From a virus, in IMG/VR virus record IMGVR_UViG_3300043425_000238, positions 1 through 57,029 of that record: a stretch of DNA of 57,029 nt. The stretch is one strand, 5' to 3'. The notes below the pieces were generated by a model. It worked only from the letters and a program-made list of their open reading frames with translations. It was not told the origin of the DNA and did not search any database. Shown piece after piece: positions 1 through 8,041 of the stretch; the first letter of the stretch is position 1, and the number at the start of each line of letters is the position of its first letter. The position numbers and the translations under genes were made by a program.

Positions 1-218
1 GCTGCACCAGCCCAAGGACCACCGATCGCAGTAGCTGCAATAGGTAAAGCAATCTTAGCTACTGATTTAAAGACCTTACCAATAGACTTAAGAATACCTT
101 TTTTAAATTCATGCAAACCAGTGTTAGGGTTAATCGTGCCAGTACCGCCCATACGACGTAAGACTTCTGCTTCACGTGGATTGATATGGGCCAACATTGT
201 GTCACCGCCACGGCCTTG
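1..218. repeat. Terminal overlap, left copy (circular contig)
   Basis: Bases 1-218 match 56812-57029 base for base except position 128 (G) versus 56939 (T). The repeat lies inside one continuous reading frame that closes across the join, so it looks like assembly overlap of a circular or circularly permuted molecule rather than a biological direct terminal repeat. The unique genome is then about 56,811 bp. Confidence 0.9.
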
Positions 219-587
219 AGCAGCTAGATGTTTGGCAGCCTTAGCAAGACCTCCTTTAGCAAAACCTTGACCAGTTGACATACGTGCTTTTAATTCTTCT
301 AGCGCAAGAATCATGACCGCAATAAACATTGGATCAAACTCTGGAGGAGCGTCCTCTGGATCAATAAAACCAGATTGGATAGCAGAGGTAACAACATCCT
401 TGTATGACTCAGGATTCTCAGCAACAAAAGATAGCTGATTGATCAGCTCTTGAATGCCTTGTGCACCATCGGCCATTACTTCAGGATCTTGACTGAGCTC
501 TTGCTCAACCTGATCGACCATTTGTTGTAGTTGCTCAGGATCCATTTGTTGAGCCACGTATTGTAATAAGCTGTCTTTATCTGCCAT
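1..587 (-). CDS. Large internal virion / ejection-type protein, N-terminal part (continues at 56811)
   Basis: This is the first 195 codons of a gene that crosses the contig ends and continues at 56811-55677, about 573 residues in all. I chose the ATG at 587 because AGGTGG lies 4 bases upstream; an ATG at 590 is also possible. The N-terminus is acidic and glutamine-rich and probably helical. It is followed by an FAKGG tag near residue 105 and the segment GGDTMLAHINPREAEVLRRM. Hydrophobic glycine/alanine-rich stretches then begin, as is common in podovirus internal proteins. The start overlaps the end of the upstream acetyltransferase gene by 11 bases. No enzymatic motif is visible. Function as a virion or DNA-ejection protein is inferred from composition and from its place at the head of a four-gene block of similar proteins. 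Confidence 0.75.
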   Translation of the reverse strand, partial: MADKDSLLQYVAQQMDPEQLQQMVDQVEQELSQDPEVMADGAQGIQELINQLSFVAENPESYKDVVTSAIQSGFIDPEDAPPEFDPMFIAVMILALEELKARMSTGQGFAKGGLAKAAKHLAAQGRGGDTMLAHINPREAEVLRRMGGTGTINPNTGLHEFKKGILKSIGKVFKSVAKIALPIAATAIGGPWAGA

Positions 588-1020
588 CATGCCACCTGTG
601 ATTTTCAAAGTCTTCTTTTAAGAAGCCATAAATGCAAAGATCGTCGTCATCAAATGCATGACGCATAATCCCCTCTAATTTAAAACCTAAATGTTCGTCA
701 AACCGTCTTGCTGCTTCGTTTTTAGCTTTTACCAAGCCAGTTACCCGTACTGCGCCTAACTTGTCAAACGCATAGTGAAACACTTCGTTAAACAATTTCA
801 AACCCTCTCTAGGAGAAGCCCACTTAGCACCATCAACTGCAGCTGTATGCATGTCAATGTTTCGTGGCGTAAAATTTGACAGTACTACCACAAAAGCCAG
901 ATCATTAGCAGCGTCAACTGCACTAAGAGCACGACAAAAACCGACAGGGCCGTCAATACCAATACGCGCTTTAGCCCACTGAATCGCTTCATCTTCTCTT
1001 TCAAATCCAATAAATTTCAT
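577..1020 (-). CDS. GNAT-family acetyltransferase-like protein
   Basis: 147 residues with the GNAT pattern: an N-terminal strand-helix region, a central VVVLSNFTPRNI strand, then LGAVRVTGLVKAKNEAARR and HLGFKLEGIMRHAF, which resemble the acetyl-CoA-binding and C-terminal strands of RimJ/RimL-like N-acetyltransferases. GNAT-like proteins occur in structural regions of many podoviruses. Acceptor and role (modification of a virion or host protein, or a structural role) are unknown. The start overlaps the upstream gene end by 4 bases (ATGA), and its own end overlaps the next gene, so it belongs to the late operon. The fold assignment is fairly secure; the function is not. Confidence 0.75.
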   Translation of the reverse strand: MKFIGFEREDEAIQWAKARIGIDGPVGFCRALSAVDAANDLAFVVVLSNFTPRNIDMHTAAVDGAKWASPREGLKLFNEVFHYAFDKLGAVRVTGLVKAKNEAARRFDEHLGFKLEGIMRHAFDDDDLCIYGFLKEDFENHRWHDGR

Positions 1021-1256
1021 GCTTGTAATGTCTTACATAAGGCATCAGCCCACGGATGCCAATCATCAAAATCATAAGGCGTCGGTACGTTATAAGTAGA
1101 CAAGCCTGTTGCTGTCACAAATTGTACCGCCCAGTTTTGCCATTCATCTTCACTCAATAACTTAGACAAACTTGTTTGATTATCTAAGTCAAACGTAATT
1201 TGGTCAGCCCAGTCCATAAGGCCCATGCCAACAGGTAATGTAATATTAAGACTCAT
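1017..1256 (-). CDS. Small virion-region protein, function unknown
   Basis: 79 residues, acidic and tryptophan-rich, with a C-terminal segment around DDWHPWADALC. There are no membrane segments or recognised motifs. It is joined by ATGA overlaps to the nozzle-like gene upstream and to the GNAT gene downstream, so it is translated as part of the tail module. A small tail accessory protein is possible but this is position only. Confidence 0.7.
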   Translation of the reverse strand: MSLNITLPVGMGLMDWADQITFDLDNQTSLSKLLSEDEWQNWAVQFVTATGLSTYNVPTPYDFDDWHPWADALCKTLQA

Positions 1257-3097
1257 CCTGTAATTGTACCGTCACCTGGCTCAACGTGCATTAAAACTTG
1301 ACCCATTTGGTAATCACCGCCAATAGTGTTACTTGTAAATTTAACGCGCATCTCGCGTCGTTGCTCTTTGAATGGCACAATTTGTGCAGCTGGGTCTGAT
1401 CCAGGGTCATCAACAAAAGTCACCACGTTACTTGTCACAGTAGGCGCTCTAGCGTTAGCGCGGCCTATTACCTCAACTGTCATATCACCAACTTGTACAA
1501 AGTCAGGCTCGATATAACTAATTTTTAATTTACGGTTTTGGTTGGCCATCACAGCTAAAGACAAGTCAGACGTTTGGAAGTAAGACACAATTGGATTAAC
1601 TGTGGTGCCGTCAATTTCATCAAGGCCAATCTCATGGCGCCATACTTTGAAACCTAAACCATTTTGGTTAGTCACACCTGTCATGATCGGTGCTGCAAAG
1701 GCAGGGCTAAATGAAGCTGAAGCACGGCCAGAGTTAGGTAGTGGTGTGTCGTACCAAGTATTCTCACGAACGTTGTAAACAATAGCATGGTTGCATTCTG
1801 TACTTGTCCCTTGTGGGAAGCACCACCAGATCTCGCCAAAGCGAGGTACCTTAGTTGCAAATACCTTTTGCTTTTGTTCGTCGTTTAGTGTGTCATAAAA
1901 GTAGTTGATGTTCATGTTGTTTGGCACTTCACGTACCACACCGTTAAACATTAAGAAACGATCAACACCACACCAATAGTAGATACCATCGTATTCGATG
2001 ATTGAGTTTTGTGACAACACAGTGATCTCAGCAGAGATCGTATCAAACTGGAATACAGTAGCACCACCAGTGAAGGTAGAACGAATCAAAGCGTCATAAG
2101 CCCAGAATAAACCAGCAGGAGCTGAACCAGCGCCAGCACGAAGAGGCAAGCCTTTAACAATCTTTTGACCAGCAATACGCGCTTGGCCAGAACCTGAACC
2201 AACAAGATCACGTGGATTGCCAGACACAGACCAACCTACAAAACCAGCAGTGCCGTAGTAAAACAAGTAAGGATGTAATACCACAATGCCGCCTGTTACG
2301 TTACCGTTAGCAGGTAGTGTCACCTCAGATAGAGGAGTAGTTGCTGTAATATCGCCTGTATAAATATGACCTGCACCAGTTGAAGCGATGTTGTCTTCGT
2401 TAGGTGCTGCGTGCGCTACTAGATCATTTGCTAGTGACACAGATGAGAACATGACGTCAAACATCCAGCAGTTGTCTGCATCTGGAGTGTAAGCGTTTTG
2501 ACCGCCGGTCATATCAGTGTCAGACACTGTGATTGTTGTTGCAGTGGCAGCTACGACAAAGCCATTTGGTGTAGGACCAGTTGAAGCAGCGGTAATGGTA
2601 ATAACAGGGCCTACAGCTGTAGCTGAGTAGTTAGGGCTAGAAGTATATGCAGTGATATTGGCTGCCACAGCTGTGGCAGTAGTCGCTAAATCAGTGGTAA
2701 ATGACACAGGCGCAGACATGATACTGACACCGTTCACTGTAATATTGTCTACTGAACCAGACGCTCCACCTGTCAAAGTTACTGTACCAGTTGCAGCAAC
2801 AGCCACAGGGGTACGGTTACTAATAACAGAAGGGTTGCCATCTAAATCTAAAGTAAAACGTTCAACATAAGACTGCGAACCAGAGTGACAATAAACAAGA
2901 TTGCCTTCAGTAAATGTTTGGAAGCCTCTAGAGATCTGTGTTAGATATAGATTTAACGATCTATAGCCCCACATTTTACGAGGCAGACCACGTTGAAAGC
3001 GTACCCACTGACCATCGATGTAAAAGTCTCCCTCAAAAATAGTCCCATCCCGCTTAATGCCAGGACTTGACTTGAGAACCATTACACTGGCTGGCAT
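1253..3097 (-). CDS. Tail nozzle / hub-like structural protein
   Basis: 614 residues, rich in beta structure. The N-terminal part has IDGQWVRFQRGLPRKMWGYR, and the C-terminal half has repeated propeller-like segments such as GEIWWCFPQG followed by IVYNVRENTWYDTPLP. This pattern is typical of podovirus tail tube, nozzle or gp10-like stabilisation proteins that close the tail below the adaptor. Residues of roughly 98-200 look like an inserted Ig-like beta domain rich in T, A and G. The gene follows the 350-residue structural gene with a TAATG stop-start overlap. Assignment as nozzle or hub is inferred from fold impression and from linkage to an SU10-type adaptor gene; a gp10-like DNA stabilisation role is the alternative name for the same position. 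Confidence 0.6.
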   Translation of the reverse strand: MPASVMVLKSSPGIKRDGTIFEGDFYIDGQWVRFQRGLPRKMWGYRSLNLYLTQISRGFQTFTEGNLVYCHSGSQSYVERFTLDLDGNPSVISNRTPVAVAATGTVTLTGGASGSVDNITVNGVSIMSAPVSFTTDLATTATAVAANITAYTSSPNYSATAVGPVITITAASTGPTPNGFVVAATATTITVSDTDMTGGQNAYTPDADNCWMFDVMFSSVSLANDLVAHAAPNEDNIASTGAGHIYTGDITATTPLSEVTLPANGNVTGGIVVLHPYLFYYGTAGFVGWSVSGNPRDLVGSGSGQARIAGQKIVKGLPLRAGAGSAPAGLFWAYDALIRSTFTGGATVFQFDTISAEITVLSQNSIIEYDGIYYWCGVDRFLMFNGVVREVPNNMNINYFYDTLNDEQKQKVFATKVPRFGEIWWCFPQGTSTECNHAIVYNVRENTWYDTPLPNSGRASASFSPAFAAPIMTGVTNQNGLGFKVWRHEIGLDEIDGTTVNPIVSYFQTSDLSLAVMANQNRKLKISYIEPDFVQVGDMTVEVIGRANARAPTVTSNVVTFVDDPGSDPAAQIVPFKEQRREMRVKFTSNTIGGDYQMGQVLMHVEPGDGTITG

Positions 3098-4149
3098 TAG
3101 AACGTCCCTCCAGTGATTGTCCCAGTAACGAAGGCGGTAACAGCAGGAACTACGTCAGAACCGTCAGAATAAACAATAGTTCTAGCACCATTGACCATAG
3201 GAAGAGGCGACACTTGGGTAGCAGTGCCAATAGACACATCAAAACCGCCTGTTGTATTGTCGTAAACCCAATATTGTTGAGTTGTATTTGGCACAATCAC
3301 AGTGATATTTGCGCCAACAGCACCTGTAAATTGGTAAGCAATACGGTTTAATTCGCTGCCTGTTAAAACGTAGTCAGTGCTGCCAGAAATATCGACGACA
3401 ATGTAGTCAAATGCAAAGGTAGCTGATTGACCAAGGCCAATAGTAAAGAAGTCTGTACCGTCAGTGACAATTGTTGCAGAGTCCCCAATAGCCATTTGTA
3501 AGTTAGCAGAACCGTTGATATTAGCAATGCCAGGTGGATCAATTGTAAGCTCGCCTGTACCTGAGTTTCTAACGTTGATGTACCAATCATTGCCAACTAC
3601 AGCAGGGCTAGGCAAGGTAAATGTGCCTAACGCACCTTCCCAGTTGTATAGCTTAGCTCTGTCGGCGGTAACAAAGGTAGTGTTCGTATTAACATTATTA
3701 ACGGCGATCATTGTCTCTAGTGTTGAGCCGTTAGCTTGTAAGCCTGGACCTACTAAAGAGGCAGCGTTAACAAAAGAAGTACCTGCACCAAACTGGTAAA
3801 TGCGCCAAGAACCGTTAGCAGTCGTGTTATTGTATAAGTAGATCTGCCACTGCGTGCCGTTAGTCACTGACAAGATGGTCGTGCCAGCTTGGTTTTTAAC
3901 AGTTATATTAGTGCCAGTTAGATTATTGAATAGGATCGTTTGACCAACAGAAACTTGCGTAGCGTCAGGTAAGATAATTGACCAGGAACCTGTTGTGCTG
4001 GTGATCTCAACAATTTCAGCTGCCGTAGGTTCACCATCTGGTGCTTCGACAGGCCAATACAATTCCACGTTTGCCGTCATGGCAAGTTGAGTGAGAGCTA
4101 CCTCTGATGGATAGATTGTAGAACCAGTAAAGACATTGGTATAAGACAT
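3097..4149 (-). CDS. Beta-rich tail structural protein
   Basis: 350 residues, low in charge and rich in T, N, G, V and I, with alternating beta-strand patterns and no cysteine-rich or enzymatic motif. The N-terminus (MSYTNVFTGSTIYPSE) and the repeated strand-turn pattern are typical of tail-associated proteins made between adaptor and nozzle genes. It starts inside the stop of the adaptor gene (TAATG) and ends inside the start of the nozzle gene. It ends with GTITGGTF; the large fibre protein at 11.7-14.8 kb also ends in GGTF. A tail accessory or short fibre role is inferred from position only. Confidence 0.55.
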   Translation of the reverse strand: MSYTNVFTGSTIYPSEVALTQLAMTANVELYWPVEAPDGEPTAAEIVEITSTTGSWSIILPDATQVSVGQTILFNNLTGTNITVKNQAGTTILSVTNGTQWQIYLYNNTTANGSWRIYQFGAGTSFVNAASLVGPGLQANGSTLETMIAVNNVNTNTTFVTADRAKLYNWEGALGTFTLPSPAVVGNDWYINVRNSGTGELTIDPPGIANINGSANLQMAIGDSATIVTDGTDFFTIGLGQSATFAFDYIVVDISGSTDYVLTGSELNRIAYQFTGAVGANITVIVPNTTQQYWVYDNTTGGFDVSIGTATQVSPLPMVNGARTIVYSDGSDVVPAVTAFVTGTITGGTF

Positions 4150-4796
4150 TAGGCTTCCGTCCTAGCAGCGTCACGATCCACAATTTTCTTAAGATCTTCA
4201 GTGTTCAATGCGTTAGCAGCGGATTGATAATAGTTTTGCCAAGTAGTAATGCGCTCGTCGTTCTTCAAGAACGGCGTAGCTTCTAGCAAAGCTGCGTATA
4301 ACAATAAGTTAGGCGCGTATTCTGTTAGCCAATTTGTTTGCTGCGTAGCATCGAGTAACGCAGGCAATTCGTAGTACAACACCTCTAGATCGTAAGCTGC
4401 ATTTGGCGTAGGGACAAGCAACCAATGAGTGTAGTCGTAGTCAGCGTAAAATTCTGGCTGCCCTGTTTGTGTTTCATCAGGCCAATAATTACGGCAATAC
4501 TCGTAGGATCTAGTAAAGACAGGCACCATGTCATTAGATGCGCCTTTAACTGTCATTGAGATGGTATCACGCCAACGGTTTGGCTTTTGATAGGTAGCAA
4601 CGCCGTTTGTTAGGGTAGTATTGACAGCAACAATGAAACCTTGGATCTTTAGATCACGAGCGATACGACGCTCCGCCATGTTAATTAGGCGAGGTAATTG
4701 TTCGTAGACGTATGGGTCGTCTGCTAAAGTAAAGCCGCGCTCAAGATACCGTCTAAGGTCAACTTGGAGGCTGTCAAAAGTCATGGTATATGCCAT
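4149..4796 (-). CDS. Head-tail adaptor, phiSU10-adaptor-like
   Basis: 215 residues, with an alpha-helical start (FDSLQVDLRRYLERG, LPRLINMAERRIARDL), a central beta part (QKPNRWRDTISM) and a long C-terminal helical region (YAPNLLLYAALLEATPFLKND, ITTWQNYYQSAANAL). This order is characteristic of the phage adaptor family named after phiSU10, which sits under the portal and connects head to tail. It is the first gene after the lysis block, with a CDS-free gap of about 97 bases upstream that may hold its own promoter. The following gene overlaps by TAATG. Family assignment is by recognition of the pattern, not a search. Confidence 0.7.
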   Translation of the reverse strand: MAYTMTFDSLQVDLRRYLERGFTLADDPYVYEQLPRLINMAERRIARDLKIQGFIVAVNTTLTNGVATYQKPNRWRDTISMTVKGASNDMVPVFTRSYEYCRNYWPDETQTGQPEFYADYDYTHWLLVPTPNAAYDLEVLYYELPALLDATQQTNWLTEYAPNLLLYAALLEATPFLKNDERITTWQNYYQSAANALNTEDLKKIVDRDAARTEA

Positions 4797-4858
4797 TGTG
4801 ATCCCTCACTAAAGACTTGCTCCAGACAGCACGTCGACGTTACTAATATTTTCGGCCC

Positions 4859-4864
4859 ATTATA
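4859..4864 (-). promoter_or_regulatory. Possible promoter -10 box before the adaptor/tail genes
   Basis: The 97-base gap between the lysozyme and adaptor genes contains a perfect TATAAT on the minus strand, about 65 bases upstream of the adaptor ATG. No good -35 hexamer is visible at 16-18 bases, so this could be a weak promoter or chance in an AT-rich gap. Confidence 0.3.
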
Positions 4865-4893
4865 AGCCAAAACCTTTGAAAAATATACAGCTC

Positions 4894-5394
4894 TTACTTG
4901 TGAAGGCCCTTGAACATCGCGGCTTCATCTTTCCTACGATTATCCAATCCTTTTAGGACTTTCCCACCAGCCTTGTTATACTTGAGCAAGCTTTCCATAG
5001 CCGCTTCTTTATCGCCCCTATTAAGCGCTTGCCTGAGGGTTGACCGCTGCAGTGTGCCAAGACCAAGATTGAAAGCAAAAGATAGAATAGCATCAAACTC
5101 GTGCTGTGCCAACCGTACAGTGATAAGGCGTTCGACCCCACGCTCAAATCTTTCGACATCTTTAGCCAGTATTGAGTCAACTTCTTCTTTGCTCCATGTT
5201 CGGTTATCTTCAGGTCTTAACGGATATGCTTTACGTCTAGCCATGCCTTCAGGTGTAGATGGTATCTTAGCCTGTTCAGGGTACATTACATGACCCACGC
5301 CAATAGTCCATAGTTTAGCAGGACACTGATAAGGGCGCTGCCTCACGCCCTCGTGGTGTGCCAACATTTTAAGTAGTTTTTTGCTTGCCTTCAT
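4894..5394 (-). CDS. Endolysin, GH24 (T4-type) lysozyme
   Basis: 166 residues from the ATG that overlaps the upstream stop codon (TAATG). The catalytic signature of phage muramidases is complete: E15, then eight residues, C24, then five residues, T30, in EGVRQRPYQCPAKLWTIGVG. A cysteine in the second position is normal in one large subgroup (CPAxxxTIG). The C-terminal helical half has the FDAILSFAFNLG segment and a typical length. It hydrolyses peptidoglycan glycan strands at the end of infection. No signal peptide is visible, so release to the periplasm needs a holin; the gene directly upstream is a good holin candidate. Confidence 0.92.
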   Translation of the reverse strand: MKASKKLLKMLAHHEGVRQRPYQCPAKLWTIGVGHVMYPEQAKIPSTPEGMARRKAYPLRPEDNRTWSKEEVDSILAKDVERFERGVERLITVRLAQHEFDAILSFAFNLGLGTLQRSTLRQALNRGDKEAAMESLLKYNKAGGKVLKGLDNRRKDEAAMFKGLHK

Positions 5395-5912
5395 TATTTC
5401 TTCTGGAACGCTTGTGTACCAAACCAGAATGATACCACTGACGCCCAAATTGTTTGAGTGTCATCATCCCACAAGATATTTAGAGCGACGTCAAAAGGGA
5501 CATTTGTATGGATTGCGTAGTAGAATCCAAAAACATCCACAAACACAAGAAGGCCAAAAAGGCCAAAAGTAATAGCAGGACGGACCGCAGCTCGCATGTT
5601 GATAATCCACTGCGATGCTCCTTGACCAATTGCAATATCATGCGCGTACATTGCACTGCGCTGGTTAGCTTCTGCTTGAATGTCTGCAATGTGAACATCA
5701 GCAGCTGTCTGAGTTTTGATCTCATCGAGTCTTACCTCCTCAAGTTCTTTTTGTGCAACAAAGCCAGCCTTTTGCATCTCTAGCTGTTGCTGGAATTGTA
5801 TCTGAGCCAAGGCAAGCTCGTGTTTTTTGTCAGAGCGATCTTGGAAAAAGCTCAAGAGATTTGGTAAACCTCCTGATAAAAACGAAATAAGTGTAGATAG
5901 TAGTGTCAGCAT
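5394..5912 (-). CDS. Holin-like protein (3TM-type)
   Basis: 172 residues: a hydrophobic N-terminal segment (LLSTLISFLSGGLPNLLSFF), a long charged coiled-coil region of about residues 26-95, then a C-terminal membrane domain with MRAAVRPAITFGLFGLLVFVDVFGFYY-like hydrophobicity and the ending WASVVSFWFGTQAFQKK. The RPxxT ... SFWFGxxAF pattern is that of the 3TM holin superfamily found in phages and gene transfer agents. It sits directly upstream of the endolysin with a stop-start overlap, which supports a pore-forming or lysis-timing role. A structural membrane protein is the alternative. Confidence 0.7.
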   Translation of the reverse strand: MLTLLSTLISFLSGGLPNLLSFFQDRSDKKHELALAQIQFQQQLEMQKAGFVAQKELEEVRLDEIKTQTAADVHIADIQAEANQRSAMYAHDIAIGQGASQWIINMRAAVRPAITFGLFGLLVFVDVFGFYYAIHTNVPFDVALNILWDDDTQTIWASVVSFWFGTQAFQKK

Positions 5913-5913
5913 C

Positions 5914-6393
5914 TTAGTTTCCTAATGGGTTAACGGTAGCTTTTTGAAGCGCTTTCATGCGGGCTTCTAAGCCTTCCCTGGTTGATTTGATCTCTTCACG
6001 AATGCTAGACAGCATTGCCTGGGTTTCACGTTGTGTACCAAGGGCAATAGTTTTAGCTTCAGTTGAAGCAACAGCTGCCTCGCTTGCTTTCTCTTGCACA
6101 CGAGCTAATTGTGTAGAAGCCTGGAGTAAAGCAGTCTTTGCTGTGTCTACTTCAGCTCGAAGTCTAGCATTTTCTTGTTCTAGCGCTGCATTCTTTTCCA
6201 AGATAGAACGTTTAAGATCATTGTCGTCGTAAGGTTTGTATGCTTCAATTGACTCAGTCGCAGCTATAACACGGTTGTAGGTCGTTATACCGACGTAAAG
6301 CGTCGTTCCGCTTGCCGACAGTATCCCACCAATGATCAAAATTGCCTTCAGTGATAAGCCCAAGAAGGAAGTCTTGGTTTCCTCTAAGTTCAT
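5914..6393 (-). CDS. Membrane-anchored coiled-coil protein, possible inner-membrane spanin
   Basis: 159 residues. One N-terminal transmembrane helix (residues about 13-37, SLKAILIIGGILSASGTTLY) is followed by a continuous coiled coil rich in E, K, A and L (residues 60-150). The start is well supported by AGGAG seven bases upstream of the ATG. Topology and place in the lysis block match an i-spanin (Rz-like) protein. I see no separate lipobox-containing o-spanin in another frame; the partly overlapping upstream gene encodes a secreted protein instead. Alternatively it is a holin accessory factor. Confidence 0.6.
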   Translation of the reverse strand: MNLEETKTSFLGLSLKAILIIGGILSASGTTLYVGITTYNRVIAATESIEAYKPYDDNDLKRSILEKNAALEQENARLRAEVDTAKTALLQASTQLARVQEKASEAAVASTEAKTIALGTQRETQAMLSSIREEIKSTREGLEARMKALQKATVNPLGN

Positions 6394-7273
6394 ATGGTAA
6401 CTCCTGTTGGTATTCCAGTAACGTGTTCAACGTCTGTTCTTGTTGTATTATTGGCGCGTTTAGTACTTCTAGGCTCATTACTAACCCGAATCCTGGCACC
6501 AGCTCCCTGCCCTTCGGTGCGGATGGTGCTTGAACTTGTGGCTGCGATGTAGTCTCGGTAGTCCCTGCAGAGGCTGCAGGTGCAGCTGTCGCCGTGGTTG
6601 TTGGGGAGCTTACCGTCGGTGGCGGAGCAGCTTGTGTCATTGTCTGCACAGTCTCCTCTGTCGCAGTTACAGGTCCTGGCGCTGTGACAGGTGCAGGTGT
6701 GTTGACTGGGTTGATTGGACTCGCAGGACTTATTGGACTTGACACATTCCCTGGATTGATCTGATCCATCTTGCAAGTGTTTGCCGTCTCGATCCAAGGT
6801 GCGACCACTGGCGGCCCGTAAGGATCCGGACAAGACGAAGTTTGCAGCTGCGTTATAGATCCCACGTACCCATCTTGACATGCTACTTGCCTTTCTTGCG
6901 AAGAAGGTTGACACGTTGGAGGGTCTGGCGTGCAATTGTTAGAAGTTGTTGTCCAATCTGACCACTGATTATCACTACACGTTTTAGTGCGGCTTTGGTT
7001 AATTGCACCGCTGTAGTTAGGCTGACAAGCAAGACTTTGAAATTCGACAATGTCTTGACAAGGCGGTTGAACAGGTTGGCCACACTCAGGGATGCCAGGA
7101 TAAAGCTGACACGCAAGTTGCTGACAAGCTTGCATAGTCGTACCTTGAGCGACGCCAAGGCTTGAGTAAACCGGGCCATACCATGCCCACTCAGTTGCAT
7201 AACAATACGCTTTAGCATTATTCGCTCCTAGAAGTAACAAGAGGGAGAGTAAAAGTCTTACCATACAAGTCAT
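6254..7273 (-). CDS. Secreted cysteine-rich protein with proline/threonine linker
   Basis: About 339 residues. The N-terminus is a clear signal peptide: a run of leucines (VRLLLSLLLLLGANNAKA) with likely cleavage after AKA. The exported part has regularly spaced cysteines and two related modules (QSLACQPNYSG ... KTCSDNQWSDW ... NNC and QVACQDGYVGS ... SSCPDP ... NTC) that recall thrombospondin-type repeats. A P/T/A/S-rich linker and a charged C-terminal domain follow. The C-terminal 140 bases overlap the next gene in another frame, which is unusual for this compact genome. Position in the lysis block suggests action in the periplasm or outer membrane. The start is uncertain (ATG at 7273 or 7264; neither has a strong ribosome binding site). 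Confidence 0.7.
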   Translation of the reverse strand: MTCMVRLLLSLLLLLGANNAKAYCYATEWAWYGPVYSSLGVAQGTTMQACQQLACQLYPGIPECGQPVQPPCQDIVEFQSLACQPNYSGAINQSRTKTCSDNQWSDWTTTSNNCTPDPPTCQPSSQERQVACQDGYVGSITQLQTSSCPDPYGPPVVAPWIETANTCKMDQINPGNVSSPISPASPINPVNTPAPVTAPGPVTATEETVQTMTQAAPPPTVSSPTTTATAAPAASAGTTETTSQPQVQAPSAPKGRELVPGFGLVMSLEVLNAPIIQQEQTLNTLLEYQQELPYELRGNQDFLLGLITEGNFDHWWDTVGKRNDALRRYNDLQPCYSCD

Positions 7274-7709
7274 GGAACCAATCAGGGTGTATTTCAAACC
7301 AAGCTCTCCTTGCTGCATCGCCAATTGCACCGCCTATAGGACAAGGTGAACCTGACATTTCTAGTGCTTGCCACACTGCTTTATCTGCACCACAAGCTAA
7401 AGATACTGCAGCAACTTTTAAGCCTGAGTCATGTAAGAACTTAGCCCATTTTAGTTTTACGCAATTTTGATCTGTTACCATAGTCCCACCAGCGACAGAA
7501 AATACTCCGCCGTTAACAGCACCAGAGACGCCAATACCACAAACGTCCTGAGAGAAAGCTGACATTGAAGGAGCCATTGCAGAAGGGACAGGCTGCCCTT
7601 TGTAATTGATTGTGGTTTCATCAGCAAAGCACCAGTTAGTAAATACTGCTAAATAGCCACCAATAACTAAGGCAATTAGAAAATACAACGATAGCTTGGC
7701 TGATTTCAT
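7218..7709 (-). CDS. Small exported protein of the lysis block, function unknown
   Basis: 163 residues from the ATG at 7709, which overlaps the upstream stop as ATGA. It has an N-terminal hydrophobic helix or signal (AKLSLYFLIALVIGGYLAVF) followed by a mature part beginning near FADETTINY. It contains SAMAPSMSAFSQDVCGIG and later CGADKAVWQALEM and CPIGGAIGDAARRAW. I recognise this pattern (hydrophobic start, SAMAP, conserved cysteines) from proteins near lysis genes in other phages but know no function. Its end overlaps the next gene by about 56 bases. Confidence 0.65.
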   Translation of the reverse strand: MKSAKLSLYFLIALVIGGYLAVFTNWCFADETTINYKGQPVPSAMAPSMSAFSQDVCGIGVSGAVNGGVFSVAGGTMVTDQNCVKLKWAKFLHDSGLKVAAVSLACGADKAVWQALEMSGSPCPIGGAIGDAARRAWFEIHPDWFHDLYGKTFTLPLVTSRSE

Positions 7710-7867
7710 TTGAGTAGCTGCGCTAACAATAGAACAATGACAAAACCAGCTGTACCGATCATGATCTGTTCTAGTCGCTTTAAACGAGCGTTGATGGTCT
7801 CGTAGCGGAAGGCACAAACGGCCTCGTGCGAGTTAAGCCTCGCTTCGGTTTCGTTTATTGTCGCCAC
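7706..7867 (-). CDS. Tiny single-TM protein, holin/XhlA-like
   Basis: 53 residues starting at a GTG just inside the upstream stop (TAGTGTG). The first half is a short amphipathic coiled coil (NETEARLNSHEAV ... INARLKRLEQ), and the second half is one transmembrane helix (IGTAGFVIVLLLAQLL). This coil-then-membrane layout resembles XhlA-type and other small phage holin accessories. The last codons overlap the next gene by ATGA. Function is inferred from topology and neighbourhood. Confidence 0.6.
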   Translation of the reverse strand: MATINETEARLNSHEAVCAFRYETINARLKRLEQIMIGTAGFVIVLLLAQLLK

Positions 7868-7868
7868 A

Positions 7869-8033
7869 CTAAGCTCCTAAAGCTTGTACTTGCGCAGCTA
7901 ATGCTTGGATCTGTGCTAATAATTGTTCTTTAGTTGGCTGAGGTGGTGCTACTTCAACTGGTACCTCCCAAGTCACAGGAGCATCAGGATGTTCAGTCGT
8001 TTCACCTGTTTCTAAATTAACTTCAATTCTCAT
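7869..8033 (-). CDS. Small proline-rich / coiled-coil protein
   Basis: 54 residues: an acidic N-terminal half (RIEVNLETGETTEHPDAP), a proline-rich hinge and a short C-terminal helix of repeated Q-A-L (LLAQIQALAAQVQAL). It lies between the receptor-binding and lysis genes. The ATG is preceded by AGGATATAGC, a moderate ribosome binding site. Similar tiny proteins often follow fibre genes, but no function can be assigned. Confidence 0.6.
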   Translation of the reverse strand: MRIEVNLETGETTEHPDAPVTWEVPVEVAPPQPTKEQLLAQIQALAAQVQALGA

Positions 8034-8041
8034 GCTATATC

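Noticed and set aside
1-218. Interpretation of the terminal overlap as a packaged direct terminal repeat
   Set aside because: The repeat sits in the middle of a single continuous gene and contains a mismatch; circular assembly is simpler. Not excluded without read data.
6390-6935. 181-codon open frame on the minus strand overlapping the cysteine-rich secreted protein gene
   Set aside because: It lies in another frame of a gene with a clear signal peptide and cysteine modules, lacks its own ribosome binding site and reads as low-complexity R/S/N-rich sequence, so it is a shadow frame.
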